Shown here piece by piece: positions 51,406 through 62,945 of a stretch of 64,000 nucleotides of DNA. The notes beneath the pieces were generated by a model, which saw only the letters and a program-made list of their open reading frames with translations, did no database searches and had not been told where the DNA came from. Position 1 is the first letter of the stretch. Each line of letters begins with the position of its first letter. A program made the translations under genes and the position numbers. Origin of the DNA: Rhodoferax sp. (GTDB lineage Bacteria; Pseudomonadota; Gammaproteobacteria; Burkholderiales; Burkholderiaceae_C); NCBI RefSeq assembly GCF_010365055.1, contig NZ_JAAFHA010000001.1, positions 62,001 to 126,000 of the forward strand. The letters are read 5' to 3'.

Positions 51406-52211
51406 ATTGATGAGGAATTCTGGGCCCACCACCACAAGCCCACACCGCCCACGATCATGGGCACGCACAGCCACTGCCCCATGCTCATGCCGAGCGACAA
51501 GACGCCCAGATGGGCGTCGGGTTCACGGAAGAACTCGGCAATAAAACGAAACACGCCGTAACCCAGCAAAAAGATCGCAGACACTTGCCCCTGCTTGCGC
51601 TCCTTGCGCGCGTACAGCCACAGCAATACAAACAACAGCAGGCCTTCGCCCAGGAACTGGTAGACCTGCGACGGGTGCCGTGGCAAGTCGCCCGCGCCAC
51701 GGAACACCATGCCCCACGGCAGATCCGGGCTGCTCAAACGGCCCCACAGCTCGCCGTTGATGAAGTTGCCGACGCGTCCGGCGGCCAGCCCGGTCGGCAC
51801 ACACGGCGCCACAAAATCCGCCACCTGCAGCCAGGGTTTGCCACGTGAATGGGCAAACCAGATCATTGCGGCAATGACACCCAGCATGCCGCCATGAAAG
51901 CTCATGCCGCCTTGCCAGATGGCAAAAATCTCCAGCGGATGCGCCAGGTAGTAGAGCGGCTTGTAAAACAGGCAGTAGCCGATGCGCCCGCCCAGCACGA
52001 CACCCATCACGCCCATGAACAGAATGTCTTCCACGTCGCGCCGGCTCCACGCGCCCGTGCCAGTGATGGAGGCATACGGTTGGTGCTTGAGGCGCAATCG
52101 GCCTAGAAACATGAACAGACCAAAAGCGGCGAGATAAGTCAGTCCGTACCAATGGACGGCGAGCGGCCCGAGTTGCAGCGCAACCGGATTAATTTGAGGA
52201 TGGATCAGCAT
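51393..52211 (-). CDS. lgt: prolipoprotein diacylglyceryl transferase
   Basis: A 272-residue inner-membrane enzyme that adds diacylglycerol to the lipobox cysteine. The signature [16 protein letters not shown] is present, as are HGGMLG and the loop with [17 protein letters not shown]. Start 52211 matches the family start ([23 protein letters not shown]); another ATG stands three codons earlier. The last seven codons and the stop are supplied by repeat copy 8, replacing the native tail. Lgt is essential, so the change must be tolerated. Confidence 0.95.
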   Translation of the reverse strand: MLIHPQINPVALQLGPLAVHWYGLTYLAAFGLFMFLGRLRLKHQPYASITGTGAWSRRDVEDILFMGVMGVVLGGRIGYCLFYKPLYYLAHPLEIFAIWQGGMSFHGGMLGVIAAMIWFAHSRGKPWLQVADFVAPCVPTGLAAGRVGNFINGELWGRLSSPDLPWGMVFRGAGDLPRHPSQVYQFLGEGLLLFVLLWLYARKERKQGQVSAIFLLGYGVFRFIAEFFREPDAHLGVLSLGMSMGQWLCVPMIVGGVGLWWWAQNSSSIYKK

Positions 52212-52309
52212 GGCAGGCATTGTGCACGCAAGCGGATCGAGTGCAGCGCGACCCTGCCAGACTTGGCAAAGACATGGGGCATGAGCGCTTTCGTTGGCAA
52301 TTGGCGACC

Positions 52310-52858
52310 ATGACCGAAACGCCTAGCGCCCAAGAGAAGTTCCTGACCGACTTCCATAACCAGAATACTGGCGTCACGGCCCGCGCCTACGCGCCGCTGC
52401 CCGCAACCATGGGCCAGCGGGTTTACCCGTCCACTTACGAATGCCTCGTCAACGTCGTGCCGACCGGCGATGAAGCAACGACGGTGCTCGACCTGGCCTG
52501 CGGCGACGGTTGGCTCTTGTCACTGCTGGCGAAACGCGAACAGGCGGCGCACGCACTGATCGGCATCGACATGAGTCAACAAGGGATACTGGGCGCGCTG
52601 AGCCCCCGTTTTGGCTCTGTCGTCATTGACGAAATCACGCTACGACGACGCTATGCACCGGCCGAACTTTGGGCGTGGTTTGAAGGGCTGTACGACCTGC
52701 ACTTCATGCCGCTGGCGCAACGCCTTGAATTGCGTGACGCTTATCTGGTTGATCTCAAAACACTGGTCGAAGACGATGGAAAGCTGGAGTTCACCAACAC
52801 CCTGCGGCAGGTGACCGCCGTGGTAACAAAAAACACATCACCCTGTTCTCTAGAATAA
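52310..52858 (+). pseudogene. SAM-dependent methyltransferase with an internal in-frame deletion
   Basis: 182 residues. The start (SAQEKFLTDFHNQNTGVTARAYAPLPA) and motif I (VLDLACGDGWLLSLLA) look like a class I methyltransferase, followed by IGIDMSQQ (acidic residue binding SAM ribose). The next residues GILGALSPRFGSVVIDEITLRRRYAPAELWAWFEGLYDL look like the far C-terminal part of such proteins. The stretch between, where motifs II to IV and the substrate site belong (roughly 80-100 residues), is missing without a frameshift. Whether it is a decayed gene or a reduced SAM-binding protein is unclear. Confidence 0.55.
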
Positions 52859-52929
52859 GCACCCGAAAGCCAGCCCTCCAAGGCCTGCTCCGGCCCGAAA
52901 ACAGCCACCATCTTCACAAGTGAACTCTT

Positions 52930-54624
52930 ATGACCACCCAATCCGTCGTCCTGAACCCGCGCAGTAAAAACATCACCGAGGGCAAGTCGCGGGCGCCGAA
53001 TCGCTCCATGTACTACGCCATGGGCTACGAAGCCGATGATTTCAAGAAGCCCATGATCGGTGTCGCCAATGGCCACAGCACCATTACCCCGTGCAACAGC
53101 GGCCTGCAAAAGCTGGCCGACGCCGCGATTGCCGCGATTGAAGAAGCCGGCGGCAACGCGCAGGTTTTTGGCACGCCCACGATCTCCGACGGCATGTCGA
53201 TGGGCACCGAGGGCATGAAGTACTCGCTGGTCTCCAGAGAGGTGATCTCCGACTGCATCGAAACCTGCGTGCAGGGCCAGTGGATGGACGGTGTGCTGGT
53301 GATTGGCGGCTGCGACAAGAACATGCCCGGCGGCCTGATGGGCATGCTGCGTGCCAACGTGCCCGCCATCTTTGTCTATGGCGGGACCATCCTGCCGGGC
53401 CACTACAAGGGCCAAGACCTCAACATCGTGAGCGTGTTCGAGGCCGTGGGCGAAAACGCTGCCGGTCGCATGAGCGACGAAGACCTGCTCGAAATTGAAC
53501 GCCGCGCCATCCCCGGCCCCGGTTCCTGTGGCGGCATGTACACCGCCAATACCATGAGCTCAGCCTTTGAGGCGCTCGGCATCTCCTTGCCCTACTCGTC
53601 GACGATGGCGAATCCACACGATGAAAAAGTGGATTCAGCCAAGGAATCGGCCCGGGTGCTGATCGAAGCCATCAAGAAAGACCTGAAGCCACGCGACATC
53701 GTGACCCGCAAGTCGATCGAGAATGCGGTTGCCGTCATCATGGCGATCGGCGGCTCCACCAATGCCGTGCTGCACTTTCTGGCGATTGCCCATACCGCCG
53801 GCGTGGACTGGACGATTGACGACTTTGAGCGCGTGCGGCAAAAAACGCCGGTACTGTGCGACCTCAAGCCCAGCGGTAAGTACCTCGCGGTGGACCTGCA
53901 CCGTGCCGGCGGCATTCCGCAAGTCATGAAGATGCTGCTCAGCGCTGGTCTGCTGCACGGCGACTGCATCACCATCACCGGACAGACCGTGGCCGAGGTG
54001 CTCAAGGACATCCCTGACGCACCGCGTGCGGACCAGGATGTGATTCGGCCCATAAGCCGCCCGATGTATGCACAAGGCCATCTGGCCATTCTGAAAGGCA
54101 ACCTGGCCCCGCAAGGCTGCGTCGCCAAGATCACCGGCCTGAAGAACCCGGTCATGACTGGCCCGGCACGCGTGTTTGAAGACGAACAATCAGCCCTGGC
54201 CGCGATTTTGGCCAACAAGATCGTCGCGGGCGACGTGATGGTGCTGCGCTACCTCGGCCCCAAAGGCGGCCCCGGCATGCCGGAAATGCTGGCACCGACC
54301 GGCGCGCTGGTCGGCCAGGGCTTGGGCGAATCGGTGGGTCTGATCACCGATGGGCGTTTTTCCGGTGGCACCTGGGGCATGGTGGTCGGCCATGTGGCGC
54401 CAGAGGCCGCCGCCGGTGGCCTGATTGCCTTGATTGAAGAAGGCGACTCGATCACCATCGACGCGCACCAGTTGCTGCTGCAACTCAATGTTAGCGACGA
54501 CCTCATCGCCCAGCGCCGCAGCCGCTGGACGGCGCCCAAACCGCGCTACACCCGCGGTGTGCAAGCCAAGTTTGCCTTCAACGCCTCCACCGCCAGCAAG
54601 GGGGCCGTGCTGGACGACTATTGA
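52930..54624 (+). CDS. ilvD: dihydroxy-acid dehydratase
   Basis: A 564-residue iron-sulfur enzyme of isoleucine, leucine and valine synthesis that dehydrates 2,3-dihydroxy-acids to 2-oxo acids. Cysteine motifs are CNSGLQ near 58, GGCDKNMPG near 124 and [17 protein letters not shown] near 195, as required for the cluster. [24 protein letters not shown] near 475 is a strong family signature. The length is standard for this type. No leader peptide or attenuator was recognised. Confidence 0.97.
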   Translation: MTTQSVVLNPRSKNITEGKSRAPNRSMYYAMGYEADDFKKPMIGVANGHSTITPCNSGLQKLADAAIAAIEEAGGNAQVFGTPTISDGMSMGTEGMKYSLVSREVISDCIETCVQGQWMDGVLVIGGCDKNMPGGLMGMLRANVPAIFVYGGTILPGHYKGQDLNIVSVFEAVGENAAGRMSDEDLLEIERRAIPGPGSCGGMYTANTMSSAFEALGISLPYSSTMANPHDEKVDSAKESARVLIEAIKKDLKPRDIVTRKSIENAVAVIMAIGGSTNAVLHFLAIAHTAGVDWTIDDFERVRQKTPVLCDLKPSGKYLAVDLHRAGGIPQVMKMLLSAGLLHGDCITITGQTVAEVLKDIPDAPRADQDVIRPISRPMYAQGHLAILKGNLAPQGCVAKITGLKNPVMTGPARVFEDEQSALAAILANKIVAGDVMVLRYLGPKGGPGMPEMLAPTGALVGQGLGESVGLITDGRFSGGTWGMVVGHVAPEAAAGGLIALIEEGDSITIDAHQLLLQLNVSDDLIAQRRSRWTAPKPRYTRGVQAKFAFNASTASKGAVLDDY

Positions 54625-54740
54625 TCGATCACGCAGCGGGCAAGTCAACGCAGCTCAAAATCGGACCGTTATGATCCAGTGGCTCTTTGTGTGCAACGGG
54701 AGTCACTGGCCTAGTTCAATCCCAACTTTGAGGAATTTTC

Positions 54741-55208
54741 ATGTTCAAAAAATTAATTGCTTTTTTTGCCGCCATGTTCCTGGTCACAGCATTTGCCGCA
54801 GTTGACGTCAACCAAGCCACTGAAGCCGAGCTCGACGGCATCAAAGGCATTGGTCCCGTGACCTCCAAGCTGATCATGTCCGAGCGCAAAAAAGGCGAAT
54901 TCAAAAACTGGAACGACTTCGTGGCACGCGTGAAAGGTGTGGGCGACAAGAGTGCCGCCCAGTTTTCCGCGGAAGGCCTGACCGTCTCCGATGCCAAGTA
55001 CGAGGGCCCCGCTGCAGCACCCGCCAAGAAGGCCAGCAAGCCAATGATGGAAAAAGCCAAAGATGCGGCCGTGACCACCAAAGACGCTGTTAAAGGTGCC
55101 GCCATCAGGACCAAGGACGCGGTCAAAGAAACTGCAAAAGACGTCAAGGCTGCCGTGACACCCAAAGCTGATGCAGCCAAACCGGCTGCCAGCGCCGCCA
55201 AAAAATAA
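54741..55208 (+). CDS. exported helix-hairpin-helix protein with Ala/Lys-rich tail
   Basis: 155 residues. A short signal peptide (FKKLIAFFAAMFLVTAFA) is followed directly by a ComEA-type helix-hairpin-helix domain (VDVNQATEAELDGIKGIGPVTSKLIMSERKKGEFKNWNDFVARVKGVGDKSAAQF, ~20-75). The C-terminal half (~95-155) is rich in Ala, Lys, Val, Thr and Asp with a repeating KDAVK pattern, like histone-H1-type tails or LEA-like proteins. An exported DNA-binding protein, possibly for DNA uptake, is suggested. A terminator follows 22 bp later. Confidence 0.82.
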   Translation: MFKKLIAFFAAMFLVTAFAAVDVNQATEAELDGIKGIGPVTSKLIMSERKKGEFKNWNDFVARVKGVGDKSAAQFSAEGLTVSDAKYEGPAAAPAKKASKPMMEKAKDAAVTTKDAVKGAAIRTKDAVKETAKDVKAAVTPKADAAKPAASAAKK

Positions 55209-55230
55209 GAGCAAAACTTAGATCCACAAT

Positions 55231-55255
55231 AAAAACCCGCTCTGGCGGGTTTTTT
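55231..55255 (+). terminator. terminator after the helix-hairpin-helix gene
   Basis: AAAACCCGC and GCGGGTTTT pair around a TCTG-type loop, followed by six T in total. Confidence 0.9.
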
Positions 55256-55652
55256 GTCGCCCTTTGACGATAGGCCTACTCCGCTCTCCCCGACAAGGTA
55301 CCGGCACCAAGCCAAGGAAATCGCTCGCAACAGGACGCCAAGCGGCTAACGCGGCACCGGGTCAGAAGTCACTCGTATCAAAGAGACCATTTTGCAGATT
55401 TTCGATACGAATTCGCATAACGTTATTCCAAAAAAACATTAAGTGTAGAATTCGAGAAGCACTGAATTGGTGCTGCTAGTGCGTCTTTGCCAAAGATTCA
55501 ACCGAGCCGCCTTGCGTTTTTACAAAAAACAGTCAATTGCGCCGGATCTCCCAGGTTTACTGCACCGTTTTGGAGCACAGCAGCCACTTACTCAAAAGGA
55601 CTCGCTTTTACAAGAGTCCATCAAGTTTTTTTATCAAGCAAAAGGATATGAA
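55256..55652 (+). other. gdhA leader region
   Basis: No gene apart from an open frame that is continuous with gdhA but unlike family N-termini. A candidate promoter has TTGCAG at 55392-55397 and CATAAC at 55416-55421. A leader hairpin is listed separately. Confidence 0.4.
55598..55632 (+). promoter_or_regulatory. hairpin with T run in the gdhA leader, attenuator-like
   Basis: GGACTC and GAGTCC pair across a 10-nt loop, and seven T follow after six bases. The stretch ends 20 bp before the gdhA start. It could act as an intrinsic terminator controlling read-through. Confidence 0.4.
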
Positions 55653-56996
55653 GTGAAGTACAAGAATCTGGCCGACTTTCTCGACTACGTTAAAGCCCGT
55701 GATCCGCACCAGCCCGAGTTTCATCAAGCTGTGCATGAAGTCATGGGTAGCCTTTGGGGCTTTATCAAAGCCAACCCGCACTATGCCGACAGTGGGATTT
55801 TGGAGCGACTGGTCGAGTCCGAGCGCGTCATTCAGTTCCGCGTGTCCTGGGTCGATGACCACAACCACACCCACACCAACCGCGCGTTTCGCATCCAGCA
55901 CAGTTCCGCCATCGGCCCATTCAAGGGCGGCATGCGCTTTCACCCCTCCGTGAACCTGTCGATTCTGAAGTTTCTGGCCTTTGAACAGACCTTCAAAAAT
56001 GCCCTGACCACGCTGCCCATGGGCGGCGGCAAGGGTGGTTCCGACTTTGACCCCAAGGGGAAAAGCCGCACCGAGGTGATGCGCTTCTGCCAGGCCTTGA
56101 TGGTGGAGTTGTATCGCCACCTTGGCCCTGACACCGACGTGCCCGCGGGCGATATTGGCGTTGGCGGACGTGAGGTCGGCTTCATGACCGGCATGATGAA
56201 AAAGCTGTCCAACAATGCGGCTTGCGTCTTCACCGGCAAAGGCATGTCCTTTGGCGGCAGCCTGATCCGCCCGGAAGCCACCGGCTACGGCCTGGTCTAC
56301 TTCGTGCAGGACATGCTGACGCGCAACAAGCAGACCATGGACGGCATGCGCGTGTCGGTATCGGGTTCGGGCAACGTTTCGCAATACACCATCGAAAAGG
56401 CGATGGAACTGGGCGCCAAGGTAATTACCGCCTCTGACTCCGGCGGCACCGTGATTGACGAAGCCGGTTTCACCACCGAGAAACTCGCGATCCTGATGGA
56501 CATCAAGAACAACCATTACGGTCGGGTCGAAGAGTATGCCCAGCGACTCGGGCTGCGCTACGAGGCTGGAATCAAGCCCTGGGGTGTCCCCGTGGACATC
56601 GCCCTGCCCTGCGCCACGCAAAACGAGGTCAATGGCGACGATGCCCGAGAACTGGTGAAAAACGGCGTCAGGTGCGTGGCCGAAGGTGCCAACATGCCCT
56701 CCAACCTGGAAGCGGTGGACGTGTTCCTGGCCGCCAAGATCATGTACGGCCCGGGCAAGGCCGCCAATGCGGGCGGCGTCGCCACCTCAGGTCTTGAAAT
56801 GACCCAAAACGCCGAACGGCTGCCCTGGGAGCGTCATGAAGTCGATGCCCGTTTGAAGATCATCATGACGGACATCCACACCAACTGCGTGCGCTACGGC
56901 GAACGCGAAGGTGGCTTCGTCAACTACGTCGATGGCGCCAACATTGCCGGCTTCGTCAAGGTCGCCGACGCCATGAGTGCACAGGGCGTTTACTAA
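55653..56996 (+). CDS. gdhA: NADP-specific glutamate dehydrogenase
   Basis: 447 residues, the usual hexameric GdhA length. It forms glutamate from 2-oxoglutarate and ammonia. Key elements are RIQHSSAIGPFKGGMRFHPSVN, the catalytic LPMGGGKGGSDFDPKGKS, the NADP-binding SVSGSGNVSQYTIEKAMELGAKV (Ser near SDS/DSGG for NADP), and EGANMPSNLEAVDVF. GTG 55653 was chosen because AAAGGA lies 6 nt upstream and it is where the family starts (VKYKNLADFLDYV). A longer frame to 55467 has no family match. Confidence 0.95.
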   Translation: MKYKNLADFLDYVKARDPHQPEFHQAVHEVMGSLWGFIKANPHYADSGILERLVESERVIQFRVSWVDDHNHTHTNRAFRIQHSSAIGPFKGGMRFHPSVNLSILKFLAFEQTFKNALTTLPMGGGKGGSDFDPKGKSRTEVMRFCQALMVELYRHLGPDTDVPAGDIGVGGREVGFMTGMMKKLSNNAACVFTGKGMSFGGSLIRPEATGYGLVYFVQDMLTRNKQTMDGMRVSVSGSGNVSQYTIEKAMELGAKVITASDSGGTVIDEAGFTTEKLAILMDIKNNHYGRVEEYAQRLGLRYEAGIKPWGVPVDIALPCATQNEVNGDDARELVKNGVRCVAEGANMPSNLEAVDVFLAAKIMYGPGKAANAGGVATSGLEMTQNAERLPWERHEVDARLKIIMTDIHTNCVRYGEREGGFVNYVDGANIAGFVKVADAMSAQGVY

Positions 56997-57025
56997 GCCG
57001 TTGAGTCGAATCGGCGCTGAACTGA

Positions 57026-57047
57026 CGGCCTGGCAAACGCCAGGCCG
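57026..57047. terminator. hairpin between gdhA and clpB
   Basis: A 9-bp perfect stem (CGGCCTGGC and its complement) with an AAAC loop lies between two convergent stops; it may end transcription from both sides. T tracts are weak. Confidence 0.6.
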
Positions 57048-57054
57048 CTTGCTT

Positions 57055-59667
<2,613 letters not shown>

Positions 59668-59697
59668 GGCAGTCCTCTTAATCGTTGATTGACGATT

Positions 59698-59726
59698 ACC
59701 TTGGGTTAACAGAGCCCATTTCAAGG
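59698..59726 (-). promoter_or_regulatory. sigma-32-type heat-shock promoter of clpB
   Basis: On the minus strand CCTTGAAA (-35) and CCCAAGGT (-10) are separated by 13 bp, close to the consensus CTTGAAA...CCCCATnT. Confidence 0.65.
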
Positions 59727-59762
59727 CCAACAGCGCGCGCCATCGCTGACTAAAATCAAAGC

Positions 59763-60329
59763 ATGGTGATTCATCAACTGCAAGTCAGCTACGCGATGGC
59801 GCAAGACCGCCTGCTAGTTCGGCTCAACACCCATGGCGGACAGGAGTTGCGGCTTTGGCTGACGCGCAGCATGATGAAGAAGCTGCTTGGCCATTTGTTG
59901 AACGCATCCGGCGCCCCAGCCACCCCGCCCGACCCTTTGATGAGTCACGACGGCAGCAGCAGCGCGGCCCTGGCACAGTTCAAAAAGCAGGAGGCGCTGC
60001 AACAAGCGGATTTCAAGACCCCGTTCAAGGCCCAAGCCAACGCGCTGCCGATCGGCGCAGCGCCGTTGCTCGCCACCACCGTGCACGTCTCGCCCCTTGC
60101 GGGCGGAAGTTTGCGCCTGGGCTTTGAAGACAAGTCGGACACCAGCAACACTTCTCCCGGCTTTGAAGTCACGCTCGATGCGCCGTTGCTGCATGGCTTC
60201 ATGCACCTGCTCGATTTGGCGCTCAAAGAAGCGGATTGGGGCCTGACGCTGAGCCCTGCCCCAGAAGCCCAGGGCTCGGCGGCGCTGGACGCCCTTGTCG
60301 GCGCCGAGCCGCCACGCTATCTGAACTGA
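59763..60329 (+). CDS. conserved hypothetical protein
   Basis: 188 residues with no signal peptide or membrane helix. The N-terminus is [45 protein letters not shown]. The middle is low complexity, and the end is [31 protein letters not shown] recognise it as a hypothetical found in Comamonadaceae, but no domain can be assigned. It diverges from clpB, with 95 bp between the starts, and an RNA-level link to heat shock is conceivable because the clpB promoter lies in that gap. Confidence 0.7.
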   Translation: MVIHQLQVSYAMAQDRLLVRLNTHGGQELRLWLTRSMMKKLLGHLLNASGAPATPPDPLMSHDGSSSAALAQFKKQEALQQADFKTPFKAQANALPIGAAPLLATTVHVSPLAGGSLRLGFEDKSDTSNTSPGFEVTLDAPLLHGFMHLLDLALKEADWGLTLSPAPEAQGSAALDALVGAEPPRYLN

Positions 60330-60357
60330 ATTCGCTGCGGGTTCCTTGAGCCGAAGC

Positions 60358-60419
60358 TGCTATCTAATGAGTAGCTGTACATTCATTAAATACGTGGACT
60401 ACAGCCGAATTTTATATAA
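60358..60419 (+). repeat. dispersed repeat, copy 9
   Basis: CTATCTAATGAGTAGCTGTAC, a spacer, then CGTGGACTACAGCCGAATTTTAT. It lies in the convergent gap between the conserved hypothetical gene and moaE, 9 bp from the moaE stop. Confidence 0.75.
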
Positions 60420-60427
60420 ATTCAGGC

Positions 60428-60919
60428 TCAGTTGGACGCGGTGATGCCCCAACCCGCCAGGGCGGCATCGTCGCTCACGCGCGCGTCGACCCAACGCGCA
60501 CCCTCCGGGCTTTGCTCCTTTTTCCAGAATGGCGCCTGGGTTTTGAGGTAGTCCATCAGGAACTCGCAGGCCTGGAAACTCTCACCCCGGTGCGCTGAGG
60601 TGACCACCACCAGCACGATTTGATCCAGCGGTTGCAGCAGTCCAACACGGTGAATGACACGCGCGCCATAGAGGTCAAAACGCTCGAGCGCCGCGTCGAT
60701 CATGGCCTCGATCGATTTCTCCGTCATGCCGGGGTAATGCTCAAGTTCCATGCTGCTGATGCTGCCGGTCGTGCCTGCAGTGCGGTCGCGCACGGTGCCG
60801 ATAAAGCTGCAGACGGCACCGACGCGGGGGTCTTGGGCGCGCAGCGCAGCGACTTCGGTGCTCAGGTCGAAGTCGAAGGTTTGGATGCTGACTCGTGGTG
60901 TCAGGGCTTGGGTTTTCAT
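60428..60919 (-). CDS. moaE: molybdopterin synthase catalytic subunit
   Basis: 163 residues, the large subunit of molybdopterin synthase, which adds two sulfurs to precursor Z. Conserved segments are VGAVCSFIGTVRD, LEHYPGMTEKSIEAM, RVIHRVGLLQPLDQIVLVVVTSAHRGESFQACEFLMDYLKTQAPFWKKE (the two basic and Lys residues of the active site). Normally it directly follows moaD. Here it is separated from moaD by a ~490-bp gap containing an inverted-repeat element. Confidence 0.96.
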   Translation of the reverse strand: MKTQALTPRVSIQTFDFDLSTEVAALRAQDPRVGAVCSFIGTVRDRTAGTTGSISSMELEHYPGMTEKSIEAMIDAALERFDLYGARVIHRVGLLQPLDQIVLVVVTSAHRGESFQACEFLMDYLKTQAPFWKKEQSPEGARWVDARVSDDAALAGWGITASN

Positions 60920-60967
60920 AGCCTACTTCCTTACTGGTAATGCCTTGGATTCTCTTTTTGATGTATT

Positions 60968-61381
60968 TCCCCCCCTATCCCCCAACCCCTTTCCACCCCC
61001 GCCGGGGCGGAAAGGGGAGCTAACCGCCACATTTGGCCGCGTCTTTGAAGGTGGGAAAAAGGTGCGCATGGGCGCGTTGCCATCAAACTGAGTACGCGGG
61101 TTTTCGATGGGTTGCAAGTAGGTTAAGGCCAATTGGCTTTGAGGCAACGCTTGATGTGCTTGATCTGAGTGCGCTGTTTCCGGGCGGCAGACCGACACAT
61201 CCAGCCCATGCGAGTTGATGCGACGCCGAATTTGGCTACAGCGACTGGTCTCTGGGTTGCCTTCACTTTGTGGCCAGCACACAGTAGAGGACAGAGTTCC
61301 CACCTTTAAAGACGCGGCCACATGAGGCCCCCCTCTTTCGCCCGGCGGGGCGAGAGAGGGGTTGGGGGAGTGAGTGGGGGA
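60968..61381. mobile_element. 414-bp element with inverted, hairpin-forming ends between moaE and moaD
   Basis: The left end (60968-61057) and the right end (61298-61381) are inverted copies. The innermost part (GGCCGCGTCTTTnAAGGTGG) has one mismatch over about 20 bp. The outer parts each form their own GC-rich hairpin (CCCCTTTCC/GGAAAGGGG on the left and CCCCTCTTTCGCCC with its complement on the right), next to a conserved CCCCCAACCCC. The ~240-bp core has no convincing gene. It resembles a REP/BIME-like or non-autonomous mobile element. No terminal duplication was found. Confidence 0.6.
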
Positions 61382-61410
61382 AAAACAGCAAAAAACAATG
61401 CCTCCCAAAT

Positions 61411-61662
61411 TCACCCCCCAGTCACCGGCGGAAAAAACGCCACCTCAGCCCCTTCCACCAACGCAGCAACCTCATCACACATCACCTGATCAAGCGCCAG
61501 CCGCACCGATCGTCCGCGCGCCAGGCTGTCAGCATAGGCGCCACCCCGCGCAATCAACTCATCGCGCAACGCCGCCAAAGTGGCTGAATCGGTCGTCACG
61601 GACTCGCTGGCCAAACCCAACGCCTCCCGAATCGAGGCGAAATACTTGACAGTGACTTTCAT
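61411..61662 (-). CDS. moaD: molybdopterin synthase sulfur carrier subunit
   Basis: 83 residues, ubiquitin-like fold, ending in the required Gly-Gly (FFPPVTGG) that is converted to a thiocarboxylate. The N-terminus VTVKYFASIREALGLASESV is typical. The start overlaps the moeA stop by 4 bp, so translation is coupled. Its partner MoaE is on the far side of the inverted-repeat element. Confidence 0.95.
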   Translation of the reverse strand: MKVTVKYFASIREALGLASESVTTDSATLAALRDELIARGGAYADSLARGRSVRLALDQVMCDEVAALVEGAEVAFFPPVTGG

Positions 61663-62945
61663 CCCAATAACTCCGAAAAAGGAATAAACCGCACTTGGTC
61701 GCCAAAAGCGATGGTCTGGCCGGGCGGGTTGTCCACCAGCCCATCACCCCAAACGGCCGAGGTCAGCACGCCCGAGCTTTGGTTGGCAAACAGATCCAGC
61801 CCACCCGCGGCGTTGCGCCGCACGCGCAAGAACTCACGACGTTTATCGGCTCTAGCCAAGGTAAAATGGGCGGATGCCATTATTGATTTAGTAGCAACCT
61901 GGGTGACACCTTGCAGTTTAAGCAAAAACGGCCGCACCAGCAGCAAGAAGGTGACAAAGCTTGACACCGGGTTGCCAGGCAGTCCGATAAAGTGGGCATT
62001 GGCCACCCGACCATAGGCAAACGGCTTGCCGGGTTTGATGGCGATCTGCCACAAATCAAGCTGCCCCAGCGACTGCACGGCGGGCTTGATGTGGTCTTCT
62101 TCGCCGACCGAGACACCACCACTGGTCAGGATCAGGTCATGGTGCTGCGCGGCCGCCTGCAGGGCGGCTACCGTGGCGTCCAGGCGGTCCGGCACGATAC
62201 CCAGGTCGCTCACCTCGCAGCCCAGGCGCACCAACAGCGCGCGCAAGAAAAAGCGGTTGGAGTTGTAGATGGCACCGGGCTTCATCTGCTCAGGCGCCAC
62301 GTCGCCGGGCATGACCAACTCGTCGCCGGTCGAGAACAAGGCGACCCGCGGGCGCCGCGCTACCTGCAACAGGTTCATGCCAATACTGGCCGCCAGCCCC
62401 AATGCAGCGGGCGTAAGACGCTCTCCTTTTGAGAGCACGACAGCGCCTCGTGTGACGTCCTCACCGGCACGGCGAATCCATTGACCCGGTGCCGGCACGG
62501 ACTTGATGCGCACCGCGTTGCTGCCGGACCCGTCCGCGCCAGGCAATACTTCGCAGTCTTCCTGCATTACCACGGCATCGGCACCCAAGGGAATCGGCGC
62601 GCCGGTAAAAATGCGTGCCACGGTCATCGGGGCCAGCGGCACGCCCGATGAGCCAGCGGCAATGCGTTGCGACACGGGCAAGGTGCCCGCCTCTGGCTGA
62701 GTGGATTGCAATGCCTGCGCCACATCGGCGCAGCGCACGGCATAGCCATCCATCGAACTGTTGTCGTGCGGGGGCACCTGCAAGGCCGACACCAAATCTT
62801 GCGCCAGCACCCGGCCGTCGGCGTCAAAGGTGGATACTGACTCGATAGCGGCCAACGGCACCGCAAAAGCCAGCAACTGGCTTAAAGCATCATCCAGCGG
62901 CATCAGGGCGGGACGAGGCGAATCTGGTGAACCGGGCCGCGTCAT
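61659..62945 (-). CDS. moeA: molybdopterin molybdenumtransferase
   Basis: 428 residues, slightly long. It inserts molybdate into adenylated molybdopterin. Conserved parts: LQVPPHDNSSMDGYAVR, IAAGSSGVPLAPMTVARIFTGAPIPLGADAVVMQED, FSTGDELVMPG, ILTSGGVSVGEEDHIKPAV, GLPGNPVSSFVTFLLLV and the C-terminal RREFLRVRRN. Residues about 350-368 (KSIMASAHFTLARA) are encoded by a copy of the dispersed repeat. The family has a similar length here, so the repeat has replaced rather than simply lengthened the segment. Overlaps mobB and moaD by 4 bp each. Confidence 0.95.
   Translation of the reverse strand: MTRPGSPDSPRPALMPLDDALSQLLAFAVPLAAIESVSTFDADGRVLAQDLVSALQVPPHDNSSMDGYAVRCADVAQALQSTQPEAGTLPVSQRIAAGSSGVPLAPMTVARIFTGAPIPLGADAVVMQEDCEVLPGADGSGSNAVRIKSVPAPGQWIRRAGEDVTRGAVVLSKGERLTPAALGLAASIGMNLLQVARRPRVALFSTGDELVMPGDVAPEQMKPGAIYNSNRFFLRALLVRLGCEVSDLGIVPDRLDATVAALQAAAQHHDLILTSGGVSVGEEDHIKPAVQSLGQLDLWQIAIKPGKPFAYGRVANAHFIGLPGNPVSSFVTFLLLVRPFLLKLQGVTQVATKSIMASAHFTLARADKRREFLRVRRNAAGGLDLFANQSSGVLTSAVWGDGLVDNPPGQTIAFGDQVRFIPFSELLG
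61842..61898 (-). repeat. dispersed repeat inside moeA, copy 10
   Basis: On the minus strand CTACTAAATCAATAATGGC, a spacer, then TTGGCTAGAGCCGATAAA. It resembles copy 5 closely in the TACnTnGGCTAGAGCC end but the left half is diverged. Confidence 0.6.

Noticed and set aside
55608-56621. 337-codon open frame on the minus strand
   Set aside because: Opposite gdhA, no motif, His/Val-rich shadow composition.
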